A stretch of DNA of 50,041 nucleotides from Opitutaceae bacterium (GTDB taxonomy: Bacteria > Verrucomicrobiota > Verrucomicrobiia > Opitutales > Opitutaceae): assembly GCA_016794625.1 (NCBI GenBank), contig JAEUGY010000108.1, positions 1 through 50,041 on the forward strand, read 5' to 3'. The translations under genes were made by a program, and so were the position numbers. The notes below the pieces were generated by a model. That model did no database searches. It saw nothing but the letters and a program-made list of their open reading frames with translations, and had not been told where the DNA came from. This document shows, in pieces, positions 33,891 through 41,111 of the stretch (its first letter is position 1; each line of letters opens with the position of its first letter).

Positions 33891-34310
33891 ATGTTCAACA
33901 ACGTCAGTCCCAACAACGTCGCCAACACGTACGATGCCGTCAAAGGCATCAAGGACACGTACGACACCTTCCAAAAAGGCTCGACCGTCGACAAGGGTTT
34001 CGCCGCCACCAAACTCGCCTCCACCTTTCTTGGCATGCTGCCGGGCAAGTACGGCCTCATGGGAAGCATCTCGAGCATGCACCTGAATGCGGCGGAAAAC
34101 ATGCGAAATCCATCCATCAAGGGATTCGTCGACCTGGGCTTCGACGTCGCCAAAACCGCGACCTCCTTCCACCCCGGCGCCAATCTGGTCGTCCGCGGCA
34201 CGGAGGTGGTGAAGGACTCCTTCGTCTACTGCTACAACAATCCCAAGGAATTCCGCGCCCACCTCGCCCTGTCGCCCTACCACCCGGATCGCGCCAGCTT
34301 CACGGAGTGA
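33891..34310 (+). CDS. Small protein paired with the CesT-like chaperone
   Basis: 139 residues, no signal peptide, no family I recognise. The N-terminus (MFNNVSPNNVANTYDAVKGIKDTYDTF) is rich in Asn, Ser and Thr, as is common in type III secreted proteins, and the middle has amphipathic helices with Gly and Ala (KGFAATKLASTFLGMLPGKYGLMGSISS). It is 22 bases after the chaperone-like gene and probably co-translated. A secreted substrate is a reasonable guess, not shown. Its last 11 bases overlap the 3' end of the MFS gene on the other strand. Confidence 0.55.
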   Translation: MFNNVSPNNVANTYDAVKGIKDTYDTFQKGSTVDKGFAATKLASTFLGMLPGKYGLMGSISSMHLNAAENMRNPSIKGFVDLGFDVAKTATSFHPGANLVVRGTEVVKDSFVYCYNNPKEFRAHLALSPYHPDRASFTE

Positions 34311-35550
34311 CCGGCTCCGCACTCGGGCGGGTTCGGCGCTGCCGGCGGGAGACATAGAAGATCAGTCCGGCGGAGACCAGGAGATTGACCGCCGCAAACT
34401 GGAAAATCAGGCGCACGTCCACGTGGGCGTCGCGCAGCACGCCGCCGGCATAGATGCCGAGTCCGCCGACAATCGCGCTGAAGAAACTGGATACACCCCA
34501 GCTCGTGGCGCGGTAGCGGGGGTCCACCAGCAGGCAGAGCATGGGCATGAGGTTGGCGTCAGCCATGTAACGCGCCGCCCCGTACGCTGCGAGGCCGCCC
34601 AGGGCCCACCCGAGCGTCGGCGCCTGCGTGAGCACCAGCACGGCCGGCGCCGCCGCGCACAGCCCGATCACCGGCACGAGAAACCGGGCCTGCTCCCGGG
34701 TGCGGCTCCAGCGGTCCGCCCAGAGGCCGCCCCCCACGAGTCCGACCAGCGCCGCAAGGTTGAGGCAAAGGGTCGTCGCCAGCCCGGCCTGGCCCTGGGC
34801 GAGCGAGAACTGCTCCTTGATGTAGGTGGGCATCCATCCGATGACCGACCAGCCGACCACACCCAGCACGCAGGAAAACACGAGCAGGACGACGTAGTCG
34901 CGCTGGCCGAACAGGCTGCGCAGCGCCTCGCCCAAACGCACCGGCGCCTCCGTCGTCGTCGTGGCGGCGGGCGGCACCGCCGGGTCGCGCAGGCCCACGG
35001 CGAGCACCATGGAAAACGCGAGGCCGATCACGCCGAACAGCTGAAACGCCACCTTCCACCCGGGACCCTCCGCCAGCCAGCCGCCCACCCCGCTCAGCGC
35101 GGCACCGGTCATCGCCCCGCTGAGCAACAGTCCGGAGGCGAGCGACCGCGTGGGTCCGCGGTGGTACTCGACCACGAGCGCCACCGAGGCCGGCACACAG
35201 GCCACCTGGGCGAGCGCGAGCAGGGCACGCAGGGTGACGAGCTGGCCGAAGGTGGTGGCGTAGGCGGTCAGAAAGGTGACGAGGGACCACGCGAGCAGGG
35301 TGACAAAAATGACTTTGCTGCGGCTGAACCGGTCCGCGAGGAATCCGGCCAGGGGGCTGCACACGCCATAGACGACCAGCACCACCGAGGTGAGCAGTCC
35401 GAACTGGGCCTCGGTCATCGGGATCGCCTCCTTGATCGACCCGCGCATGGTCGTGATCATCAGGCGGTCGATGTAGTTCAATACGCCCGTGATCCAGAGC
35501 AGCACCACCACGACCCAGGCCCGCGTGCTCACGGTTTCAGTCGACGTCAT
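34300..35550 (-). CDS. MFS transporter (organic anion/sugar acid type)
   Basis: 416 residues, 12 predicted membrane helices. After MTSTETVSTRAWVVVVLLWITGVLNYIDRLMITTMRG comes the classic loop motif GFLADRFSRSKVI between helices 2 and 3, and a second copy-like GGLWADRWSRTREQ between helices 8 and 9. This resembles the hexuronate/ACS family. ATG 35550 is chosen, as the upstream extension (to 35742) is not membrane-like and overlaps the lyase gene. It lies 16 bases after the heparinase-like gene and would import the products of that lyase (inference from order). Confidence 0.9.
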   Translation of the reverse strand: MTSTETVSTRAWVVVVLLWITGVLNYIDRLMITTMRGSIKEAIPMTEAQFGLLTSVVLVVYGVCSPLAGFLADRFSRSKVIFVTLLAWSLVTFLTAYATTFGQLVTLRALLALAQVACVPASVALVVEYHRGPTRSLASGLLLSGAMTGAALSGVGGWLAEGPGWKVAFQLFGVIGLAFSMVLAVGLRDPAVPPAATTTTEAPVRLGEALRSLFGQRDYVVLLVFSCVLGVVGWSVIGWMPTYIKEQFSLAQGQAGLATTLCLNLAALVGLVGGGLWADRWSRTREQARFLVPVIGLCAAAPAVLVLTQAPTLGWALGGLAAYGAARYMADANLMPMLCLLVDPRYRATSWGVSSFFSAIVGGLGIYAGGVLRDAHVDVRLIFQFAAVNLLVSAGLIFYVSRRQRRTRPSAEPVTP

Positions 35551-35566
35551 GGCGTGGCAGCAGGGT

Positions 35567-37513
35567 TCATCGTCCGACCAGTTGCTCCGCGGTCCAGCGG
35601 TCCTCGCGTCCGTCCAGCGCGACGACCAGACTTCCCTCGTCGCCAAACGTGACCGCACGCACCCGGGGTGCCTCGAGGTAGGGGTGAAACAACGCCAGCA
35701 GGACCGTTCGCGTCGCCCGCCGTCGGCGCAGAACAAATCCATGCCGGCGAGTCGGCGGGTTGGCCGGCGAGGTGCCGGTCACGATCCGCTCCCCTGTCGC
35801 CGGTGGCAGCCAGAGTCGCAGCCCCCACGCCGCCTCGCGCCACTCGAATCCCGCGGTGCCGGTCAGCGTGCGCTCCTGCAGGTCGGCGAGGTGCGCATAG
35901 GCGTTCCCGCCTGCGAGCGAGCTTAGCGGCCGGGCCCGGGCGTCCGCAGTCAGCACGCCCGCACCGTGAAAAATCCAGTCCACCTCGCGGTCCGCCGCAC
36001 ACTCCACCGTCACCACATCGACAAAGTACTCCGCGCGGGTCTGCACCGCGCGGCGCATCTGCACCCCTTCCCAAGCGACCGAGGCCACCACGGAGTCGGG
36101 CGCAAACCGCTCGATCCGGCCCGCCACGGACGGCTGCGACGCTCCATCGATCAGCACGGTATTGTGGCTCAACGTCTGCCGGTACCAGGTTTCGAGCGAC
36201 GCCACGCCGTAGCCCGGCGTGCCCAGATCGGGTGAAAACCGCCAGCCGTGCGCCCAACCGGTCAGGCTGAGTTTGTCGGGATGCCCGTGGTGGCCGCCGT
36301 GCGGTCCGGATTTCACCAGGATGTCCACGTCGGCGGCCGGCCGCAGGACCGCCAGTCCGGACTCCGGCAGCAGGACACTGGTCCGCGCCGCCGCCGGCGG
36401 GTCCGGCAGCTCCTCCGCGCCGAAGAGCAGGGCAAACACACTGTCGCGCGGAACCGCCCGGTAGGCCCGCTGCAGCACCCCGGCGAAGGCCGGTTCACCG
36501 AGCAACGCATAGCCGATCTCGTAGAAATCGGGGGCCGGGGGCACGCCGTGACAGCAGGGACCGAGCAGGCTCGTAAAATACCAGCAATCATTGGTCGCCG
36601 GCAACGTGCCGTCCGGGTGCGCGCAGGCGATGGGGGCGAGCAGACCCGCCCGCACCGGCGGGAGGTGAGTGATTGTAGTGGTAGGATCGTGACGAAACGC
36701 CACCGCCGACATCAGGATCGCCCACACGGAATAGAAGTGGTAGCTCATCGATCCCTCGAACCAAAGCCCGTCCCCGAGCATGCCCTCGCGTAACTGGGAC
36801 CGCTGACCCAGCGCGCCCTCCAGGGCAAACGCGATGAAGTCGGCCCGCCCGGCCACGCGGCCCAGGGTGGCGATGGCGGCATTGTGCCAGCAGGTGAAGT
36901 TGTGGATGGCGCCATAGCGCCGCCGCATCAGGTGTTCCGCGGCGGGCACAAACAGCCGCGCGAGGATGCGCTCCCGCTCGTCGGGGGCCAGGGTGTCTTC
37001 GATCAGCGAATACGCCCAGGCCAGCGGGATGCTCCAGACGGACTCGTCCAGCGTGGTGTAGGTGGCGACCCCGGGGTTGATGCCGGTGCGGGCGCAGCCC
37101 TGGTAAAAGGCATACCGGTCGGCGTATCCGAGCAGGATGCCGCGCACGGTGGCGGCCGGGGCGGGGTCCTCCTCCGCGCACGACAGCACCGCCAGCCGGA
37201 GCGCGGCCTCGGCGAGGTGGTGGTTGGCGAACCAGCGCCAGGCGGCGTCGAACTTGTCGCCCTCGAAACGCGCTCCGTCGACCGGGCAGCGATGTTCGGT
37301 CGGCCGGTGCGCGTCGAAGCGCAGTTCGACGCCGTGTTCGGGGCAGATGAAGTCGTGATAGTACCCGCCGGGGAGCTCCGGCACGGACAGCCGCAATGCG
37401 GCAAACGCGGCGGCGTCGCGACGGAGACGCGCCAGCGCCGGCTGGAACGCCACGCTCCGGGCCCGGGCGGGCAGGCGCCTGCGTTCCTCCGCGGTGAGCA
37501 GGGACCTAGGCAC
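35567..37513 (-). CDS. Heparinase II/III-family polysaccharide lyase-like protein
   Basis: 648 residues. The N-terminal part (about 1-340) is an alpha/alpha toroid (WFANHHLAEAALRLAVLSCAE, VWSIPLAWAYSLIEDTL, NFTCWHNAAIATLG); the C-terminal beta-sandwich contains GPHGGHHGHPDKLSLTGWAHGWRFSPDLGTPGYG and LSHNTVLID, hallmark heparinase II/III-like segments (PL12/15/17 region). The HHGHPDKL motif supplies a catalytic His. No signal peptide is evident, so it may act on imported oligosaccharides. I chose GTG 37513, since GGAGG lies six bases upstream; it overlaps the glycosyltransferase stop. Substrate (alginate, heparinoid, other uronate) not determined. Confidence 0.85.
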   Translation of the reverse strand: MPRSLLTAEERRRLPARARSVAFQPALARLRRDAAAFAALRLSVPELPGGYYHDFICPEHGVELRFDAHRPTEHRCPVDGARFEGDKFDAAWRWFANHHLAEAALRLAVLSCAEEDPAPAATVRGILLGYADRYAFYQGCARTGINPGVATYTTLDESVWSIPLAWAYSLIEDTLAPDERERILARLFVPAAEHLMRRRYGAIHNFTCWHNAAIATLGRVAGRADFIAFALEGALGQRSQLREGMLGDGLWFEGSMSYHFYSVWAILMSAVAFRHDPTTTITHLPPVRAGLLAPIACAHPDGTLPATNDCWYFTSLLGPCCHGVPPAPDFYEIGYALLGEPAFAGVLQRAYRAVPRDSVFALLFGAEELPDPPAAARTSVLLPESGLAVLRPAADVDILVKSGPHGGHHGHPDKLSLTGWAHGWRFSPDLGTPGYGVASLETWYRQTLSHNTVLIDGASQPSVAGRIERFAPDSVVASVAWEGVQMRRAVQTRAEYFVDVVTVECAADREVDWIFHGAGVLTADARARPLSSLAGGNAYAHLADLQERTLTGTAGFEWREAAWGLRLWLPPATGERIVTGTSPANPPTRRHGFVLRRRRATRTVLLALFHPYLEAPRVRAVTFGDEGSLVVALDGREDRWTAEQLVGR

Positions 37514-38564
37514 GGTACGCCTCCAGGGTGGTGCGCGCGATGCCGTCCCATGAGAGCTCGCGAAGGCGTTGGTCAATGCCCGGGCGCAACGCGTCGCGCC
37601 GTATCCCCTGCGCCTGTTCGAGCGCGCGGCGCAGGCCGCCCTCGGCCCCGGGCTCGTAGAGCGCCCCGACGGTGGGGTCGACCAGCTCGGGCAGGCAGCC
37701 GATCGCGGGCACGAGCACCGGGCAGTGGAAGGAAAGCGCGGTGATGGCGGAACCCGAGGTCAGGATGTCGGTGAACGGGAACACGGCCACGTCGGCGGCG
37801 TTGAAGAACCACTGGAATTCCTCGTTCGCGTAGAAGGACGATTCCCGCAGCACGATCCGCGGGTCGGCCTCGCGCGCCCGCGCCACCACCCGCGCTCCGT
37901 AATCGCTGCAGATGCGCGCGGCGAAGAGGAAACGCAGGTGTTCACCCGGGAGCTGGAGAAAACTCTCCAGCAGGGTGTCGACGCCTTTGTTCGCACGCAC
38001 ATTGCCGAAAAAGAGATAGACGAACTGGTGGGGCTCGAAGCCGAAACGCGCCCGTGCCTCGGCCGGGCTGACGTGGTTGGGATACGCGTCGCAAAAGTGG
38101 CCGTGGGGCGCGAGGTAGACCGCGTCGGAACGGTGAAACGTCGTGCGCAGCAAGGTTCGCGCCCGTTCGCAATGGACGATCACCGCGCTCGCCGTGGCGG
38201 TCAGGGCGAGCCGGGCGAGGTGATCGAGGTCCGGGGTGACGCTGTCGTGAGGATACAGGTTGTGCATGGTCCACACGACCTTGTAGCCCAGACTGCGCGC
38301 CAGCCGGAGTGCGTCCATCAGAGCGGCGCAGCGACGTGTGCTCTCCTCCAGACTGCCCGCCGCATAAAGCGCCCAGGGCCAATGGAGATGGAGGACCGAA
38401 TAGGTGTCGCGGTGAGCCCGCAGCCAGTCCGGCGTCAGGTTTTCCTTGAAACCGGCCTCAAGCCGCACTCCCAGCGGGGCCATCGAGCGGGCCAGCAGGG
38501 CGGCATAGGGATTGGCCCGGTCGAGGGAAAGTCCGGCGGGTTCCCAAAACACGAGAGCGTTCAT
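37506..38564 (-). CDS. GT4-type glycosyltransferase
   Basis: 352 residues, cytoplasmic. GT-B fold with a C-terminal nucleotide-sugar domain: FVYLFFGNVRANKGVDTLLESFLQL, RFLFAARICSDYG, and the E-x7-E region ADVAVFPFTDILTSGSAITALSFHCPVLVPAIGCLPELV that typifies family GT4. The N-terminal half holds LHLHWPWALYAAG and VVWTMHNLYPHD, typical acceptor-domain motifs. It probably builds a surface glycan or glycolipid. It overlaps the lyase gene by eight bases, so it is the first gene of the transferase-lyase-MFS unit. This mixture of building and degrading enzymes may be an exopolysaccharide system (inference). Confidence 0.85.
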   Translation of the reverse strand: MNALVFWEPAGLSLDRANPYAALLARSMAPLGVRLEAGFKENLTPDWLRAHRDTYSVLHLHWPWALYAAGSLEESTRRCAALMDALRLARSLGYKVVWTMHNLYPHDSVTPDLDHLARLALTATASAVIVHCERARTLLRTTFHRSDAVYLAPHGHFCDAYPNHVSPAEARARFGFEPHQFVYLFFGNVRANKGVDTLLESFLQLPGEHLRFLFAARICSDYGARVVARAREADPRIVLRESSFYANEEFQWFFNAADVAVFPFTDILTSGSAITALSFHCPVLVPAIGCLPELVDPTVGALYEPGAEGGLRRALEQAQGIRRDALRPGIDQRLRELSWDGIARTTLEAYRA

Positions 38565-38732
38565 GCTGGGGTGACCGGCTCGTGGTCAGCGAAGCGAGCG
38601 CCGAAGCAGCCCGGTGGCTGAACGCGACTCAAGCGGGGATGAGAGCTCGCATGGCATCGGGAACGACCATCCCCGCGGCACGTGGCTTGGCAACGGTGGG
38701 CGAGGCTGGCATTTTTTTTGTCAGGCTCCCGC

Positions 38733-39839
38733 TCAGCGCGGCCAGTCGCCACCGACAAAGTCCCGCCCCACCAGACCCGCCGGATCCACCACCACATGCC
38801 GGATGCGCTGGCGCTTCCACGTGTAGGTGATGTGGACCCGGCCGTCGGCCGTCTGGATCAGGGCAGGATAGCTGTATTCGCCTGGCTCATGTTCCAGCAC
38901 CAGCGCGGCCTGCCACGTGTGGCCGTCGCGGGACACGGCCACATTCAACGGCGTGCGTTTGCCGCCCCACTTGCCCGGCTCACCCGGCACGTGATTGTAA
39001 ACGATCAGGTGGCGGCCGTCCCGCAACGTCACGGCATCGGTGCCGGAGTTCGGATTCGGCAGCGTGCCCAACCGAAGGGGTTCCCACGTGGTGCCGAGGT
39101 CATTCGAGGCGACCTCGAAGATGCGATTCTGGCGCGAGCGCCCGATCGCGAGCAGCCGGTTGCCGCCGAGAAACAGGATGCTGGGCTGGATGGCTTGAAT
39201 GGCGACACCGTCATTCACCGGTCCGATCAACTCCCACGTCTTTCCGAGGTCGCGGGTGCGCTCGAAATGCACCGACCACCGGCTTGGCCGCTCCGGCGTT
39301 TCGTTGCTCACCGGAGAGAGGATGTCGCCATTGGGCAGCTGCACCGGCTTGTTCTTGATCGGCCCCAGAATCCCCTCGGGCAGCCGGCGCGGGGTCGACC
39401 AGGTTCGTCCGCCATCGGTCGACTCCGTCAGCATGCCCCACCAGGTTTCCGGCGTCGGACCCACCTTGTAGAACAAGAGCAAGGGCCCGTTCGCGGGCTG
39501 GAACAGGACCGGGTTCCAGGTCGGGTGACGCTGCACGGAACCGTCGGGCCGGCGGAACTGAATGCCATTCGCCACCTCGACCGAAGGTGTCCAGCGTCCT
39601 CCTTCGCGACGGGCGACCCAGATGCCGACGTCGGGGTCCTTCTCCTTCGTGCCACCAAACCACGCCGCCACCAATCCGTGGGGCGTTTCCGCCAAGGTCG
39701 ACGCGTGGACCTGTGGGTACGGTGCGGATTCGAAAATGAATTCCCGCATCACTTCAGTCGCCACGGCCGGGGTCCCCAGCAGCCCCCCGAGGAACGTCAG
39801 GCACCGGAGCAGTCGAGAAAAGCGGGGAGACAAAGGCAT
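38733..39839 (-). CDS. Exported sialidase-like (BNR repeat) glycosidase
   Basis: 368 residues. Signal peptide about 1-27 (LLRCLTFLGGLLGTPAVA). Six-bladed propeller marks: HASTLAETPHGLVAAWFGGTKEKDPDVGIWVARREGGRWTP, STDGGRTWSTP, RDLGKTWELI, SNDLGTTWEPL, SRDGHTWQAA (Asp-box repeats S-x-D-x-G-x-x-W) and EYSYPALIQ. The family removes sialic acid or other sugars from glycans; many verrucomicrobial members are not true sialidases. It is 168 bases upstream of the glycosyltransferase gene on the same strand and may be co-regulated. It resembles the fragment at 1-146. Confidence 0.85.
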   Translation of the reverse strand: MPLSPRFSRLLRCLTFLGGLLGTPAVATEVMREFIFESAPYPQVHASTLAETPHGLVAAWFGGTKEKDPDVGIWVARREGGRWTPSVEVANGIQFRRPDGSVQRHPTWNPVLFQPANGPLLLFYKVGPTPETWWGMLTESTDGGRTWSTPRRLPEGILGPIKNKPVQLPNGDILSPVSNETPERPSRWSVHFERTRDLGKTWELIGPVNDGVAIQAIQPSILFLGGNRLLAIGRSRQNRIFEVASNDLGTTWEPLRLGTLPNPNSGTDAVTLRDGRHLIVYNHVPGEPGKWGGKRTPLNVAVSRDGHTWQAALVLEHEPGEYSYPALIQTADGRVHITYTWKRQRIRHVVVDPAGLVGRDFVGGDWPR

Positions 39840-39922
39840 CAGAGGAAGAGAGGGGAGCCGCTCGTGATATCCACGACATCAGCCAAGTCAGCCCAGAAAA
39901 CAAAACCATCCACCGAGCGCCC

Positions 39923-39974
39923 CCGTTGGAGGTGGCCTCGCTGAGGCCGCGACGGGACCCACCGGTCCCGCCTC
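39923..39974 (+). repeat. REP-like palindrome with inverted tail (copy C)
   Basis: CCGTT-GGAG followed by the hairpin GTGGCCTC-GCT-GAGGCCGC, then GACGGGACCCACCGGTCCCGCCTC, which is a second hairpin in inverted orientation. The same two-hairpin arrangement occurs at the right-hand end of the composite elements at 31723 and 46910. Confidence 0.85.
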
Positions 39975-40006
39975 TGACGTTCCTTGGTTGCCGCGATGCC
40001 AATCCT

Positions 40007-40034
40007 CGCGGCCTCGGCGAGGCCACCTCCAACA
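40007..40034 (-). repeat. REP-like palindrome (copy D)
   Basis: On the minus strand this reads TTGGAG + GTGGCCTC-GCC-GAGGCCGC, the same GGAG-footed palindrome as copy C, 30 bases away and facing it. Together they form an inverted pair. Confidence 0.85.
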
Positions 40035-40100
40035 GAAGTTTTCCGCCGTGGTTTTAGGGCGTCCTCGGGGAGGCCGCCTACCTACCTGAGACCCGAAGGG

Positions 40101-40970
40101 TCAGGCGTTGAGGGCGAGGGAGGCGGCCTCGAAGGACGCCTCGGTCTTGACGATGGCAGGTTCGAAATCGGCTTCCGTCAGCCCCACCACGGCCAGCTTC
40201 TCCGGCGTGATCGTCCAGAGATTCTCTTCGCCTTGAAAACTGCGACAGACGAAACGGGCCATGCCGTTCGCAACGTTGATCAGGACCCCGAGCGCATTCT
40301 CCTGTTCGCCCGGCTCCGTGACGTAGTGGTTGCGGATCGCCGCGCCCATTTCCGGCGGGAAATTCCATTCCTCGAGCAGCAGCGCCGTGACCTCACAACT
40401 GGAAATCCCAAACACCCGCTTTTCCCAGGTCAGGTAATCCGGCCAGCGTGATGGCGCAAAGAGCGGCGCGGACGCCGAGTCGCCCCGTCCCACCCGATCG
40501 AGGACCATCAGGCCCACCGACCGCAACAAACCCGTGCTGTAGGCAATCCGCGGATCGATTCCCGCGGGGCGTGCGAGCGCTTCCGCCGCCAACGCTCCAT
40601 AAAGCATGTTGTCGCGCAGCAGTTTCGCACTGATGTCGTAACACTGCAGGGTGTTCTCGCTCAAACGAGCCGCCGTGGCGGAGCCCACCAGCTTCAAAAT
40701 CTGGCCGAAGCCTACGCACTTCACCGCTTCTTCCGTCGTGGCGATGCTGCGGCCGCGACCAAAGAGCGGGCTGTTGCTGATGCGGACAATCTTCGCGGCG
40801 AGGGTCACATCCCGGCGCAACAACTCCGCAATTTCATCCAGGTCACTGTCGACGTTCTGCAACAGCTCCGTCAGCTGGGACAACACCCGGATATCAGCCG
40901 GGAGCGTGCGCGCGATTTCGATGATACGTTCGCGAGACAACGAGGGGGATTCGGTTAGGCAGGTGCTCAC
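40101..40970 (-). CDS. HDOD-domain signalling protein
   Basis: 289 residues. The HDOD fold (a relative of HD phosphodiesterases without the metal site) starts at about residue 20: LPADIRVLSQLTELLQNVDSDLDEIAELLRRDVTLAAKIVRISNSPLFGRGRSIATTEEAVKCVGFGQILKLVGSATAA. The later HD pair is absent (AYSTGLLRSVGLMVLDRV). Proteins of this type act in signalling and motility regulation by protein contact. The start is GTG 40970, with GAGAGGG about 9 bases upstream; I see no nearby ATG. It follows the LMF1-like gene on the same strand after 141 bases. A second HDOD protein lies at 47760-49451. Confidence 0.85.
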   Translation of the reverse strand: MSTCLTESPSLSRERIIEIARTLPADIRVLSQLTELLQNVDSDLDEIAELLRRDVTLAAKIVRISNSPLFGRGRSIATTEEAVKCVGFGQILKLVGSATAARLSENTLQCYDISAKLLRDNMLYGALAAEALARPAGIDPRIAYSTGLLRSVGLMVLDRVGRGDSASAPLFAPSRWPDYLTWEKRVFGISSCEVTALLLEEWNFPPEMGAAIRNHYVTEPGEQENALGVLINVANGMARFVCRSFQGEENLWTITPEKLAVVGLTEADFEPAIVKTEASFEAASLALNA

Positions 40971-41111
40971 GTTGGAGACCCTCTCGGCTCAAGTGTCTTT
41001 CGACCTAAGAAATATTCTGAGATATTTCATGAAAGCCGAACGCCATCGTTTGCATCTACATAGGTATTGCCATTACTCCGTAGTGCACTCGTAGAACCTC
41101 CGCGCAGCCGG

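Larger units (their letters stand above)
39840..40100. other. Intergenic region with inverted REP-like repeats
   Basis: 261 bases. It holds one palindromic unit with its tail at 39923-39974 and an inverted unit at 40007-40034, facing each other. Apart from them I see no gene or promoter. Confidence 0.6.

Noticed and set aside
38711-38718. T8 tract at 38711-38718 as a plus-strand terminator
   Set aside because: No stable hairpin directly precedes it, and no plus-strand gene ends nearby.
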